A stretch of 64,000 nucleotides of DNA, from positions 1,302,001 through 1,366,000 of the forward strand of contig NZ_MTJN01000002.1 of assembly GCF_002017865.1 (NCBI RefSeq), given 5' to 3'. The translations under genes were made by a program, and so were the position numbers. This document shows positions 35,067 through 44,794 of the stretch, one piece after another. Under the pieces are notes generated by a model. It made no database searches. It saw nothing but the letters and a program-made list of their open reading frames with translations, and was not told the origin of the DNA. Origin of the DNA: Rhodoferax fermentans. GTDB taxonomy: Bacteria > Pseudomonadota > Gammaproteobacteria > Burkholderiales > Burkholderiaceae_C. How positions within the stretch are numbered: position 1 is the stretch's first letter; each line of letters opens with the position of its first letter.

Positions 35067-35440
35067 CAGAGACCACTTCCGGCAAGACAGCGCATAAACA
35101 GAGAGAACACAACATCAGAAACAACAAGAGTTGGGGCCCGGCGGCGGGGCCGGTGCCTGGGTGACAGAAAGAACGCGAAGGGGCGCCCCCTGGGCGAGGT
35201 AGAACAAGCAGCTTGCTCGGTTCGAGGCCACCAACGGTGCAAGCCGCCCGGTCTGCACCATGGGTGGTCTGGGCGCCCATGCTGCCATCAAGCCACGGGG
35301 AGCACGGACTGTAGCACCACCACCAACAACACCGCCACACCCGCTGAAATAGCACTCAAAATGGCTTCTAGCCCTTATGAATAAAGGGCCTGCAGCTATT
35401 GATTTTAAAATGGCGCATGGGCTGCGCCACCTGCGCCAAC
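35067..35440. other. Intergenic region without a recognisable gene
   Basis: 374 bp between the MFS gene and glpK. Short open frames are present on both strands but show no family features or ribosome-binding sites. The only structured element is a dispersed repeat near its end (35347-35410). Confidence 0.7.
35347..35410. repeat. Dispersed palindromic repeat, copy 4
   Basis: GGCTTCTAGCCCTTATGA and AAAGGGCCTGCAGCTATT with flanking AAATAGC and GATTTTAAA; the same core as the other copies. It lies just beyond the glpK stop and may serve as its terminator. Confidence 0.75.
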
Positions 35441-36934
35441 TCAAGCCAGGGTGGCTTGGCGCACCGCGTGTTCCCATTGCGCCATCAACTCAGCCGCACG
35501 CTGGGGCGACATGGTGGGCAAAAAGGTGCGCTCGGGCTGCCAGAGCGATTCCAGCTCTTCCAGCGTCTGGTACACCCCGGTGCCCAGGCCCGCCAGATAG
35601 GCAGCCCCCAGCGCGGTGGTCTCGACCACCTTGGGCCGGACCACCGGCACACCGAGCAGGTCCGCCTGAAACTGCATCAGCAGGTCGTTGACGCAGGCGC
35701 CACCGTCCACCCGCAACTCGGTGATCGGGGCGCTTTGCCCCGCAGCCGCATCCCGGCCCATGGCGCCCAGCAGCGCGGCGCTTTGGAAGGCAATGCTCTC
35801 GAGCGCGGCGCGGGCAATATGCCCCAAGCCGGTGCCACGTGTCAGACCCACAATGGCACCGCGCGCCTCAGGCTCCCAGTACGGTGCGCCCAGGCCTGTG
35901 AAGGCCGGCACAAACACCACCCCACCCGAGTCCGGCACACTTTGCGCCAGCGCCTGTACCGCCGTGCTGGAGTCGATGGCACGCAGGCCGTCACGCAGCC
36001 ACTGCACCACCGCACCACCGATAAACACACTGCCCTCCAGCGCGTACTGCGGGCCAGCGCCCACTTGTGCGGCGCGGGTGCTGATCAGCCCGTTGCCCGA
36101 GGTTTGCAACTGCGACTCGGTGTGCATCAGCAAAAAACAACCCGTGCCATAGGTGTTTTTGGCCAAGCCTTTGCGAAAACAGGCCTGCCCAAACAACGCA
36201 CTTTGCTGGTCACCGGCGATACCGGCAATCGGGATCGACTGCCCAAACAGGCTGGCGTCGGTTTCGCCAAACACATGCGAAGAAGGAAACACCTGTGGCA
36301 GCAACTGAGGTGGCACCTGCAGCAGGTTCAGCAGCTCCGAGTCCCACTGGCCGGTACGGATGTTGAACAACATGGTGCGTGAGGCATTGCTGACATCGGT
36401 GGCGTGCACCCGCCCGCCGGTCAGCTGCCACAGCAGCCAGCTGTCGATGGTGCCAAAAGCCAGTTCACCACACTCGGCAGCGGCGCGTGCACCCGGCACA
36501 TGGTCCAGGATCCAGCCCACCTTGGTGCCGGAAAAGTAGGCATCCAGCACCAGCCCGGTACGCTCCTGGATGTTGGCCGCCTGGCCCTGGTCACGCAGAC
36601 GCTGGCAATCGGGCTCGGTGCGGCGGTCCTGCCAGACGATGGCCTGGTGCAAGGGCACACCGGTGCGGCGGTTCCAGACCACGGTGGTTTCGCGCTGGTT
36701 GGTGATGCCGATGGCCTTGACCTCAGAGGCGCTGATGCCCGCGCGCAACAAGGCGTCTTTGGCCGTGGCCAGCTGGTTGGCCCAGATCTCCATCGGGTCA
36801 TGCTCCACCCAGCCAGGCTGGGGGTAGATCTGGCGCAACTCGCGCTGGGCCGAGGCCACCACACGACCGGCGCGGTCAAAAACAATGCTGCGAGAGCTGG
36901 AGGTGCCCTGGTCCAGGGCCAAAAGGTAGGTCAT
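35441..36934 (-). CDS. glpK: Glycerol kinase
   Basis: FGGY-family kinase converting glycerol to glycerol 3-phosphate, 497 residues. It starts with [17 protein letters not shown] (ATP phosphate-binding), has the glycerol-site region [27 protein letters not shown] (about 80-110), the FGGY signature [11 protein letters not shown] (near 260) and [17 protein letters not shown] (near 400). Length is standard. It lies 24 bp after glpR on the same strand, so the pair is an operon. Confidence 0.97.
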   Translation of the reverse strand: MTYLLALDQGTSSSRSIVFDRAGRVVASAQRELRQIYPQPGWVEHDPMEIWANQLATAKDALLRAGISASEVKAIGITNQRETTVVWNRRTGVPLHQAIVWQDRRTEPDCQRLRDQGQAANIQERTGLVLDAYFSGTKVGWILDHVPGARAAAECGELAFGTIDSWLLWQLTGGRVHATDVSNASRTMLFNIRTGQWDSELLNLLQVPPQLLPQVFPSSHVFGETDASLFGQSIPIAGIAGDQQSALFGQACFRKGLAKNTYGTGCFLLMHTESQLQTSGNGLISTRAAQVGAGPQYALEGSVFIGGAVVQWLRDGLRAIDSSTAVQALAQSVPDSGGVVFVPAFTGLGAPYWEPEARGAIVGLTRGTGLGHIARAALESIAFQSAALLGAMGRDAAAGQSAPITELRVDGGACVNDLLMQFQADLLGVPVVRPKVVETTALGAAYLAGLGTGVYQTLEELESLWQPERTFLPTMSPQRAAELMAQWEHAVRQATLA

Positions 36935-36958
36935 GGTGACGTGAAAAGAAAAAGTAGA

Positions 36959-37729
36959 TCAGGGGGTGATGACACAACGCACACCGGCTTCGTCAAGCAG
37001 TGTGTCAAAAGGTGATGGCGGAGCCAGGTCGGTAAACAGCACATCCACCTGGTCGATGCGCGCCACCTCCGCCATGGCGGGGCGGTTGAATTTGCTGTGG
37101 TCGGCGGCCAGCCAGACCTCACGTGCGCGCTCGACGATGGCCCGCGCCACCGACACCTCCCGGTAGTCGAAATCACGCAGTGTGCCGTCGGCCTCGATAC
37201 CCGAGATGCCGATCAGGCCGATGTCGACCTTGAACTGGCGGATGAAGTCCACCGTGGCTTCACCCACGATGCCGTTGTCACGCGAACGCACCACGCCCCC
37301 CGCCACAATCACTTCGAAATCCGGGTTGGCCGCCAGGATGGTGGCCACATTGAGGTTGTTGGTGATCACCCGCAGGTCCTTGCGGCGCAGCAGTTCACGC
37401 GCCACCGCTTCGGTGGTGGTGCCGATGTTGATGATCAGCGAACAGCCGTCCGGCACCGCGTCGGCCACGGCGCAGGCGATGCGGTGTTTGGCGGCATCGT
37501 TGAGCAATTTACGCTGACGGTAGGCGATGTTCTCGGTGGTGGAGCTGGGCAAACGGGCGCCGCCATGAAACCGTGACAACAAGCCCGCGTCTGAGAGCAG
37601 CTTGACGTCACGGCGCACCGTCTGCAGGGTGACCCCAAACTGCTCGGCCAGCGCCTCGACACTGACCGACCCCAGCTCCTGCACCTTGCTGAGCATCGAG
37701 AACTGACGAGGATTCGGATTGAAGTTCAT
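36959..37729 (-). CDS. glpR: DeoR-family glycerol regulon repressor GlpR
   Basis: Transcriptional repressor that releases DNA on binding glycerol 3-phosphate, 256 residues. The N-terminal DeoR helix-turn-helix (about 8-60, VSVEALAEQFGVTLQTVRRDV) is followed by a sugar-phosphate-binding domain with INIGTTTEAVAREL near residue 100. It is encoded divergently from glpD; TTCG/CGAA half-sites in the gap are probable targets. Confidence 0.9.
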   Translation of the reverse strand: MNFNPNPRQFSMLSKVQELGSVSVEALAEQFGVTLQTVRRDVKLLSDAGLLSRFHGGARLPSSTTENIAYRQRKLLNDAAKHRIACAVADAVPDGCSLIINIGTTTEAVARELLRRKDLRVITNNLNVATILAANPDFEVIVAGGVVRSRDNGIVGEATVDFIRQFKVDIGLIGISGIEADGTLRDFDYREVSVARAIVERAREVWLAADHSKFNRPAMAEVARIDQVDVLFTDLAPPSPFDTLLDEAGVRCVITP

Positions 37730-37775
37730 AAGCAGCCCAGAACGCAGACCATGGCCTGTACTATCGTTGAAAAGC

Positions 37776-37860
37776 TTCGTTTTAGGCTCTAGGGTTTTCC
37801 CTATTGTTCGTTTTTAAAATAATGACTCCAATAGCGAACGCAAACGAATTTTATACGAAC
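37776..37860. promoter_or_regulatory. Cluster of GlpR-like half-sites
   Basis: TTCGTTTTA (37776-37784), GTTCGTTTTTA (37806-37816), and the inverted forms GCGAAC (37834-37839), AACGAAT (37843-37849) and ACGAAC (37855-37860). GlpR operators are inverted repeats built on TTCG/CGAA, so this divergent glpR/glpD region probably holds one or two sites. Confidence 0.5.
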
Positions 37861-37862
37861 CC

Positions 37863-39413
37863 ATGAACGATCACCCAAGGGCATCTCCCACAGCCAGTTA
37901 TGACGTGCTGGTGGTTGGCGGTGGCATCAACGGCGCAGGCATCGCGCGCGACCTGGCCGGTCGTGGTCTGTCGGTGCTGTTGGCCGAAAAAGATGATCTG
38001 GCCGCACACACCTCGTCAGCCTCCACCAAACTGATCCACGGTGGCCTGCGCTACCTTGAATACTATGAGTTCGGGCTGGTGCGCAAGGCCCTGGCCGAGC
38101 GTGAGGTCTTGCTGCGCAGCGCCCCCCACATCATGTGGCCGCTGCGTTTTGTCATGCCACACGACCCTGCCATGCGCCCCGCCTGGATGATCCGCATCGG
38201 CCTGTTCCTGTATGACCATCTGGCACGGCGCGAGCTGCTGCCCAGCTCAAGCGGCTTGAATTTGCGCCAACACCCGGCTGGTGCACCACTGCAGAGCCGT
38301 TTCAAACAGGGTTTTGAGTACTCCGACGGCTGGGTCGATGATGCGCGCCTGGTGGTGCTGCTGGCCATGGATGCGGCCGAACACGGCGCCCGCATCTGCA
38401 CCCGCTGCGAGGTGACCCAGGTGCAACGCACGGGAGACACCGGCTGGCAGGTGAACTTGCGTCATCGGGATGGGCACATCGAGCCCGTTCAGGCCCGCGC
38501 GGTGGTGAACGCCACCGGCCCCTGGGCCAGCCAGTTCCTGCGTGACAGCGCACAACACAAAGCGGTGCGCTCGTTGCGGCATGTCAAGGGCAGCCACATT
38601 GTGGTGCCCAAAATGTTTGACCACCCTTACGCCTACATTTTCCAGAACGCCGACCGGCGCATCATCTTCGCGATTCCCTATGAGCGTGACTTCACCCTGA
38701 TCGGCACCACCGACATCGAGTACCACGGTGGCCTGGATGCCGTGCGTATTGACCAGGACGAAATCAGTTACCTGTGTGAGCAGGCCAGCCGCTACTTTCA
38801 GAAACCCGTGCGCGAACAGGATGTGGTCTGGAGTTACTCCGGCGTCAGGCCCCTACTCGATGCGGCAGAAGGCACCGACGCTTCGGCCGTTACACGCGAC
38901 TACGAACTCGAGCTCGACACCCAGGCCGCCCCTCTGATGTCGGTGTGGGGCGGCAAGATCACCACCTTCCGTAAACTCGCCGAAGAGGCTGCCGACCGCC
39001 TCTGTGCCGCATTGGGTGCAGGCCATGCCGCCTGGACCGCGCACGCCAGTTTGCCGGGTGCCGACCTGTGCAAAGGACTTGAGCTGCCAGCCGGTTCCGC
39101 AAAGGACATGCCACACGCGCTGGAGATGCTGGTACGCCAGCACCCGGAACTGCCCCCTGCGCTGTTGCAACGCTGGTTGCGCGCTTATGGTTCACGGCTG
39201 CAGACCTTCTTGCAGGCCGGTGATTTGGGCCAACAAGTCGCGCCAGGCCTGTTCGAGGCTGAACTGCACTATTTGCACCAGCATGAGTGGGCGCGTTGCG
39301 CCGACGACGTGTTGTGGCGGCGCAGCAAACTGGGCCTGCACCTGACTGAGACAGAGCGCCAGCAGGTGGCGAGCTGGTGCCAACAACACTGGCCAACATC
39401 CGGCCCCAATTGA
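37863..39413 (+). CDS. glpD: Aerobic glycerol-3-phosphate dehydrogenase
   Basis: Membrane-associated FAD enzyme that oxidises glycerol 3-phosphate to dihydroxyacetone phosphate, with electrons going to quinone. The 516-residue product has the FAD-binding motif DVLVVGGGINGAGIARDLAGRG (about 13-35), the glpD signature TSSASTKLIHGGLRYLE (about 48-65), KGSHIVVPK and VWSYSGVRPL. Length is standard (about 500-530). It is divergent from glpR-glpK and followed in the same direction by a TRAP transporter and a GH31 gene, with a gap of only 56 bp. Confidence 0.96.
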   Translation: MNDHPRASPTASYDVLVVGGGINGAGIARDLAGRGLSVLLAEKDDLAAHTSSASTKLIHGGLRYLEYYEFGLVRKALAEREVLLRSAPHIMWPLRFVMPHDPAMRPAWMIRIGLFLYDHLARRELLPSSSGLNLRQHPAGAPLQSRFKQGFEYSDGWVDDARLVVLLAMDAAEHGARICTRCEVTQVQRTGDTGWQVNLRHRDGHIEPVQARAVVNATGPWASQFLRDSAQHKAVRSLRHVKGSHIVVPKMFDHPYAYIFQNADRRIIFAIPYERDFTLIGTTDIEYHGGLDAVRIDQDEISYLCEQASRYFQKPVREQDVVWSYSGVRPLLDAAEGTDASAVTRDYELELDTQAAPLMSVWGGKITTFRKLAEEAADRLCAALGAGHAAWTAHASLPGADLCKGLELPAGSAKDMPHALEMLVRQHPELPPALLQRWLRAYGSRLQTFLQAGDLGQQVAPGLFEAELHYLHQHEWARCADDVLWRRSKLGLHLTETERQQVASWCQQHWPTSGPN

Positions 39414-39469
39414 TTTTTACCCTTTCCCAAACCCCGCCCACGGGCGCTTATCACGAAGGAGATTTTGCG

Positions 39470-40435
39470 ATGAAACTGACAAAACTTGCTGCCACCCTGG
39501 TGCTGGTTGGACTTGGCACCAGCGGCGCCTGGGCCGAGACACTGCGGCTGGCACACGGGCTCAATGACAAACACCCGGTGCATCTGGCCATGGTGCGTTT
39601 TGCCGAGTTGGCCAAGCAAAAGTCCAACGGCGAACTCGAGATCAAGATTTTCCCCAACGGCACCCTCGGCCAGGAACGTGAAACGCTGGAACAGGTGCAA
39701 AACGGCATTCTCGAGATGACCAAGGCCAGCGCCTCGCCGCTGGAGACCTTTGCCCCGGAATACAAGGTGTTCAACCTGCCCTTCGTGTTCCGCAGCAAAG
39801 AGCACTTCTTCAAGGTGCTCGACGGCTCGGTGGGTGAATCCATCCTGAACGCCTCCAAGAGCCGCGGCTTCATCGGCCTGACCTTTTATGACTCGGGTGC
39901 TCGCAGCTTCTACGCCAAAAAAGCCATCAACACGCCTGATGATCTGAAAGGCATGAAGATCCGCGTACAACAAAGCCCAACCACGATCAAAATGATCCAA
40001 GCGCTGGGTGCATCCCCCACACCCATGGCCTGGGGTGAGGTGTATCCCGCGCTGCAAGCCGGTGTGGTGGATGGTGCCGAGAACAACGTCACCGCCCTGA
40101 CCACTGGCCGCCACGGTGAAGTCAGCAAGTTCTTCTCGCAGACCGAACACCAGATGGTGCCTGATGTGCTGGTGATTTCTACCGCCAAGTGGGACAGCTT
40201 GAAGAAACCTTTGCAAGATGCGCTGCGCTCCGCCGCCCACGAATCGTTTGTGTACCAGCGTGGTCTGTGGGCTGAAGCCGAAAAGACCGAAGCGGTTGCT
40301 GCAGAAAAAATGGGCGTGAAGTTCAGCACACCTGCCAAACAACCGTTTGTGGACAAGGTCAAGCCGATGCTGGATGAAGAGCGCAAAAACGCACGTATCG
40401 CAGGTTTGCTCGATCAGATTGCAGCCACTCGGTAA
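39470..40435 (+). CDS. TRAP transporter periplasmic binding protein DctP (first system)
   Basis: Binding protein of a tripartite ATP-independent transporter, 321 residues. It has a Sec signal (about 1-22, GAWAE) and DctP features: GTLGQERETLEQVQNG, YDSGARSFYAKKAI and [12 protein letters not shown], whose Arg usually binds a carboxylate. The ATG at 39470 has GGAG 8 nt upstream; the frame further upstream overlaps glpD. Position downstream of glpD and upstream of a GH31 enzyme suggests a glycoside or its acid as ligand, but this is inference. Confidence 0.9.
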   Translation: MKLTKLAATLVLVGLGTSGAWAETLRLAHGLNDKHPVHLAMVRFAELAKQKSNGELEIKIFPNGTLGQERETLEQVQNGILEMTKASASPLETFAPEYKVFNLPFVFRSKEHFFKVLDGSVGESILNASKSRGFIGLTFYDSGARSFYAKKAINTPDDLKGMKIRVQQSPTTIKMIQALGASPTPMAWGEVYPALQAGVVDGAENNVTALTTGRHGEVSKFFSQTEHQMVPDVLVISTAKWDSLKKPLQDALRSAAHESFVYQRGLWAEAEKTEAVAAEKMGVKFSTPAKQPFVDKVKPMLDEERKNARIAGLLDQIAATR

Positions 40436-40453
40436 ACCACTCAGAGAAACATC

Positions 40454-40984
40454 ATGATGAGATTGCTACGAACCGTGATCGACCGCCTATTACAGGCGGG
40501 TTTGATCATTTCCTTCACCGTGCTGGCGCTGTGTGTGATCTGGCAGGTGATCAGCCGCTACGCGCTGGGTAACCCGTCCATCTTCACGGAGGAAGTATCA
40601 CGGTTTGCAGTGATCTGGCTCAGCCTGCTCGGAACGGCTTACGCCTGCGGCAGGCTGGAGCACATGGCCTACGACATGCTGGCCGAAAAGTTGCAGGGCC
40701 AGGCCCTGTTGACCCACATGCGTGCTGTGGCAGCCCTGGTGCTGGCCTTCTCGGCGACGGTGTTTTTGTATGGCGGGCTCAAACTGGTGCTGCGCGCCTT
40801 TCAGGTGGAGCAGTTCTCTGCCACGCTGGAGGTACCGATGGGCTACGTCTACAGTTGTATTCCGATCGCGGGGGCATGCATCGTGTTCTACGAGATTGCG
40901 ATTCTTGTGAACCCCGCCAGCTTCAGGCGCGCCAATGAAGTGGAAGAAGCGATTGAACATGTGAACAAGGAGTTGGCCGCATGA
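40454..40984 (+). CDS. TRAP transporter small membrane subunit DctQ (first system)
   Basis: Four-helix inner-membrane subunit, 176 residues, with the typical RYALGNPSIFTEEVSRFAVIWLSLLGTAYA stretch near residues 35-65 (WxE/Exx motif region). It follows dctP by 18 bp and overlaps dctM by 4 bp (ATGA). Confidence 0.9.
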   Translation: MMRLLRTVIDRLLQAGLIISFTVLALCVIWQVISRYALGNPSIFTEEVSRFAVIWLSLLGTAYACGRLEHMAYDMLAEKLQGQALLTHMRAVAALVLAFSATVFLYGGLKLVLRAFQVEQFSATLEVPMGYVYSCIPIAGACIVFYEIAILVNPASFRRANEVEEAIEHVNKELAA

Positions 40985-42285
40985 ACGCGCTGATGATTCT
41001 GGGCGTGGTGTTCACGCTGCTTCTGTTTTTTGGTGTGCCGGTGAGTTTCTGCATCGGCATTGGTACGGTGCTGGCGCTGTTCACCGTGACCCCGTCGATT
41101 GACACCGCCTTGATCGTGTCGGCCCAGCGGGTCGCGTCCAGCCTGGACAGTTTCACGCTGGTGGCCATTCCCTTGTTCATCCTGGCCGGTGGCCTCATGA
41201 ACACTGGTGGCATTGCGCTGCGACTGATTGACTTGGCCAAGGTGCTGGTGGGCTGGTTGCCAGGTTCTCTGGCACAGATCTCGGTGGTGGCCAATGCACT
41301 GTTTGGCGCCATCTCGGGCTCGGCTGTGGCGAGTGCTGCCAGTGTCGGCTCGACCATGTCGCCGCTGCAACGCAAGGCGGGCTACAACATGCCGATCTGC
41401 GCCGCAGCCAATGTGGCGGCCTCACCCTGTGGTTTGCTGATTCCTCCTTCAGGCGCTTTGATCATTTATTCGCTGATTTCGGGCGGCACACCGGTGGATG
41501 TGCTGTTTGTGGCCGGGTACATCCCTGGCATCCTGATGGCTCTGTCGATCATGGTCTGGATACACATCCTGGCCAAACGCGGCGACCTGCCCAATGATGT
41601 GCACAGATACACCCGTCAAGAAGCGCTGCTGACATTCTGGCGCGCGCTGCCTGCGCTGACGATGGTGCTGATCATCATGGGAGGCATCGTGGGTGGCATC
41701 TTCACCGCCACGGAGGCCGCGGGTGCCGCTGCAGCCTACACCCTGATCCTCAGTCTGCTGTACCGCAGCCTGACCTGGAAAAAGCTGTTCGATGCGATGC
41801 TCAATGCTGCCGTCGGCACTGCTGTGGTGATGCTGATGGTGGGTGTGTCCATGACCATGTCGTGGCTGCTGGCGAGCACCGGCTCGATCACCGTGCTGAG
41901 TGACGCCATCACCAACTTCTCGGACAACCCCTACGTGTTGCTGACACTGTTCAACGTGTTGCTGCTGCTGCTGGGAACTTTCCTGGACATCACGCCGGGC
42001 CTGCTGATCTTTACACCGATCTTCTTGCCTGTGGCGATGAAGCTGGGCATCTCGCCGGTGCATTTCGGCATCATCATCACGTTCAACCTGTGCATCGGCC
42101 TGGCAACCCCCCCCGTGGGCAGCACGCTGTTTGTGGCAGCGCGCATGGCCAATGTGACCCTGGCGCAACTCACCAAACCATTGATGCCGATGTTCTTCTT
42201 CCTGATCGTGGCCTTGTGCATGGTCACCTACATCCCGGCGCTGTCCCTGTGGCTACCTCAAGTGGTACTGGGCAAGATTGGCTAA
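40981..42285 (+). CDS. TRAP transporter large membrane subunit DctM (first system)
   Basis: Sodium-coupled permease of the TRAP system, 434 residues, about 12 helices. Recognisable segments: VALALFTV near the N-terminus, GAISGSAVASAASVGSTMSPLQRKAGYN (about 102-130), SPCGLLIPPSGALIIYSLISGGTP, and FLDITPGLLIFTPIFLPVAMKLGISPVHFGII. Its start overlaps dctQ, and the GH31 gene follows after 12 bp, so all belong to one operon. Confidence 0.93.
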   Translation: MNALMILGVVFTLLLFFGVPVSFCIGIGTVLALFTVTPSIDTALIVSAQRVASSLDSFTLVAIPLFILAGGLMNTGGIALRLIDLAKVLVGWLPGSLAQISVVANALFGAISGSAVASAASVGSTMSPLQRKAGYNMPICAAANVAASPCGLLIPPSGALIIYSLISGGTPVDVLFVAGYIPGILMALSIMVWIHILAKRGDLPNDVHRYTRQEALLTFWRALPALTMVLIIMGGIVGGIFTATEAAGAAAAYTLILSLLYRSLTWKKLFDAMLNAAVGTAVVMLMVGVSMTMSWLLASTGSITVLSDAITNFSDNPYVLLTLFNVLLLLLGTFLDITPGLLIFTPIFLPVAMKLGISPVHFGIIITFNLCIGLATPPVGSTLFVAARMANVTLAQLTKPLMPMFFFLIVALCMVTYIPALSLWLPQVVLGKIG

Positions 42286-42297
42286 CTGGACCCCCTC

Positions 42298-44721
42298 ATG
42301 AGACTCGACCAAATTCCTCTTTTTTCACTCGACCCTGCCTGCAGCGGCAACCATCTGGTGCTGCGCAGCGCCGAGGGCGCCCTGGCCCATGTGTTTGTGC
42401 TCGAACACGACATCGTCCGCCTGTTGGTGTTGCCCGATGCCAAACTGCACTTTCCCCGCACCTGGGCCATTGCGCCCGGTCTGGACGACATTGCAGCCGA
42501 GGGTCGTGACCGTTTTGACCTCTCGGGGTTTGCGCTGCCAGACTTTGAGCTGGCCCAGGACGACAACACCCTCACTATCACCACCCGCGACCTGCGCCTG
42601 AGCATCCAGCTCAAAGGCCTGTTCTGCCGCTGGGAAGTTAAACGGGGCGGTGTCTGGCAAGCTGCGGCCAACGACCGTACCACCCAGGCCTACAACTTTG
42701 GCTGGTGGGACCAGCGTGTTTACCACTACCTGCAGCGCGAACGCGGTGAGATGTACTTCGGCCTGGGTGAACGCACCGGCCCCGCCAACCGCGCCGGTCA
42801 GCGTTACCAGATGTGCAACCTGGACCCGATGGGTTACGACGCCCGCAGCACCGACCCGCTCTACAAACACATCCCGTTTTACCTGACCCACAAGCCAAGC
42901 AGCGGTGTGTGTTTTGGCCTGTTCTACGACACCTTGTCCGAGTGTGTGTTCGACATGGGCAAGGAAATGGACAACTACCATGGCCACTACCGCTACTTTG
43001 TGGCTGAACATGGTGACCTGGACCTCTACTTCATCGCGGGCGACGGCCCGGCCACCATCACCCAGCGCTACACCTGGCTGACCGGCCGACCGGTGTTTGC
43101 ACCGAAATATTCGCTGGGTTACTCGGGCTCGACCATGAGTTACACCGATGCACCCAATGCCCAGGAGCGCATGGGTGAATTTCTGGCACGCTGCCAGGAA
43201 CACGACATCGCTTGTGAGTCGTTCCATCTGTCCTCGGGTTACACCTCGATTGGTGGCAAACGTTATGTCTTCCACTGGAACCGCGACAAGTTCCCTGATC
43301 CGGCCGGGTTTGCCGCCAGTTACCTCGCAAAAGGTGTTCGCCTGTGTGCCAACATCAAACCCGCGCTCTTGCACGACCACCCGCGTTTTGCCGAGGCAGC
43401 CGCAGCTGGTTTGTTGATCCAGGACCCCGACGGTCAACCGACCGCCGTGCAGTTCTGGGACGACACCGGTGCCTACCTCGACTTCACCAACCCGGCCACC
43501 ATCGCCTGGTGGAAAGAACGGGTGACCGAGAGCCTGCTGCAGACCGGTATCGCCGCCACCTGGAACGACAACAACGAGTACGAAATCTGGAGCACCCAGG
43601 CCCGCATGTTTGGCTTTGGTGAAGCACGCCCGGCGGTCGAGGCCAGGTCGTTACAAACACTCTTGATGATGCAAGCCTCCCACCAGGCACAACAGGCGTT
43701 TGCGCCCGATGAGCGTCCCTGGCTGATCTCGCGCTCGGGCACACCGGGCATGCAGCGCCATGTGCAAACCTGGTCGGGTGACAACTACACCAGCTGGGAC
43801 ACGCTGCGTTTCAACATCCGCATGGGCCTGGGCCTAGCGCTCTCCGGCGTGTCCAACACCGGGCATGACATCGGTGGGTTCTCCGGGCCAGCACCCGGGC
43901 CAGAGTTGTTGCTGCGCTGGGTGCAAAACGGCATTTTCCTGCCCCGCTTTTCCATCCACTCCTGGAACGATGACGGCACGGTGAACGAACCCTGGATGTA
44001 CCCCGAGATCACGGCACGCATCCGTGAACTGATCGCCTTGCGGGTGCGCCTGACGCCTTACCTGTACCACCTGCTGTGGCGCTCCCACTCGGCCTACGAG
44101 CCGATGATCCGCCCGACCTTCCACGACTTTCCGGCGGACGCGCAGACCTGGGCAGAAAACGACGACATGTTGCTCGGCCCCAATCTGCTGGTGGCCTCGG
44201 TGGTGGAGCCCGGCGCCACACAACGACGTGTCTGGCTGCCCGCTGGCAGCGACTGGTGTGACTTCTGGAGCGGCCAACGCCACCACGGTGGCCAATGGCT
44301 GACCCTGGACGCACCGCTGGACAGCAGCACACCACCTTTGCTGGCACGTGCAGGCTGCGCCATCCCGCTGAACCTGGCGCCGGTGCATTTTGGGCAAACG
44401 GATGATGTGCGAGGCTTCCAAGTGTTTCCTCTGGAGACCGGGGCGTTCGAAGCCACATGTTTTGAGGACGACGGCCACAGCCTGGCTTATCAACAAGACC
44501 AGTTCGGCTTGTGGACATTGGCCGTCCAATGTGATGCTGAGGCGCTACGTATCCAGATAGCCAAGTCTGGGCAAAAACCACCCGTGTCCAATGAGGTGAC
44601 GCTCCTGATACCGCAAGCGGACCCGCGCTCGGTTGCGGTCGAAGGCGCCACGCTGCTGTCGGAAACCAGTCAGGGAGCCTGGCGTTACCTCACACTGCGT
44701 CTGGCAGCGACCGGTGCGTAA
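42298..44721 (+). CDS. GH31 family alpha-glycosidase
   Basis: Retaining exo-alpha-glycosidase of 807 residues, without a signal peptide, so cytosolic. The nucleophile Asp lies in TWNDNNEYEIW (about residue 424), matching the family pattern W-x-D-x-N-E, and the acid/base Asp in TWSGDNYTSWD (about residue 489). Other GH31 blocks: GLGERTGPANR (about 155), GVRLCANIKP, FLPRFSIHSW. The usual Met of WxDMNE is Asn here. Possible activities are alpha-glucosidase, alpha-galactosidase or alpha-xylosidase. Co-location with glpD and a TRAP importer suggests a glycosyl-glycerol substrate. It is the last gene of the operon, before a strong terminator. Confidence 0.9.
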   Translation: MRLDQIPLFSLDPACSGNHLVLRSAEGALAHVFVLEHDIVRLLVLPDAKLHFPRTWAIAPGLDDIAAEGRDRFDLSGFALPDFELAQDDNTLTITTRDLRLSIQLKGLFCRWEVKRGGVWQAAANDRTTQAYNFGWWDQRVYHYLQRERGEMYFGLGERTGPANRAGQRYQMCNLDPMGYDARSTDPLYKHIPFYLTHKPSSGVCFGLFYDTLSECVFDMGKEMDNYHGHYRYFVAEHGDLDLYFIAGDGPATITQRYTWLTGRPVFAPKYSLGYSGSTMSYTDAPNAQERMGEFLARCQEHDIACESFHLSSGYTSIGGKRYVFHWNRDKFPDPAGFAASYLAKGVRLCANIKPALLHDHPRFAEAAAAGLLIQDPDGQPTAVQFWDDTGAYLDFTNPATIAWWKERVTESLLQTGIAATWNDNNEYEIWSTQARMFGFGEARPAVEARSLQTLLMMQASHQAQQAFAPDERPWLISRSGTPGMQRHVQTWSGDNYTSWDTLRFNIRMGLGLALSGVSNTGHDIGGFSGPAPGPELLLRWVQNGIFLPRFSIHSWNDDGTVNEPWMYPEITARIRELIALRVRLTPYLYHLLWRSHSAYEPMIRPTFHDFPADAQTWAENDDMLLGPNLLVASVVEPGATQRRVWLPAGSDWCDFWSGQRHHGGQWLTLDAPLDSSTPPLLARAGCAIPLNLAPVHFGQTDDVRGFQVFPLETGAFEATCFEDDGHSLAYQQDQFGLWTLAVQCDAEALRIQIAKSGQKPPVSNEVTLLIPQADPRSVAVEGATLLSETSQGAWRYLTLRLAATGA

Positions 44722-44740
44722 ATTTCAGAGATCTTGATAT

Positions 44741-44793
44741 AAAAATAGCTGCTAGCCCTTATCCATAAAGGGCTAGCAGCTATCACTTTTAAA
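44741..44793. repeat. Dispersed palindromic repeat, copy 5 (best-conserved)
   Basis: ATAGCTGCTAGCCCTTAT and AAAGGGCTAGCAGCTAT are near-perfect inverted arms around 3-4 nt, with A-rich and T-rich ends. This copy defines the consensus used for the others. It lies beyond the GH31 stop, directly before a second, unrelated hairpin terminator. Confidence 0.9.
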
Positions 44794-44794
44794 G

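Noticed and set aside
35115..35477. A 120-codon minus-strand frame between the MFS gene and glpK
   Set aside because: It runs through a dispersed repeat and into glpK, and its translation is low-complexity.
42298..44721. GH31 protein as a sulfoquinovosidase (with TRAP import of a sulfonated glycoside)
   Set aside because: Attractive because the substrate would release glycerol, but the nucleophile region reads WNDNNEYE, not the WADFGE-like form of known sulfoquinovosidases, and no sulfo-sugar catabolic genes are nearby.
42298..44721. GH31 protein as an alpha-xylosidase linked to the xylose genes
   Set aside because: The xylose genes lie more than 20 kb away in a separate operon, and the immediate neighbours are glycerol genes. 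It cannot be excluded, but nothing supports it.
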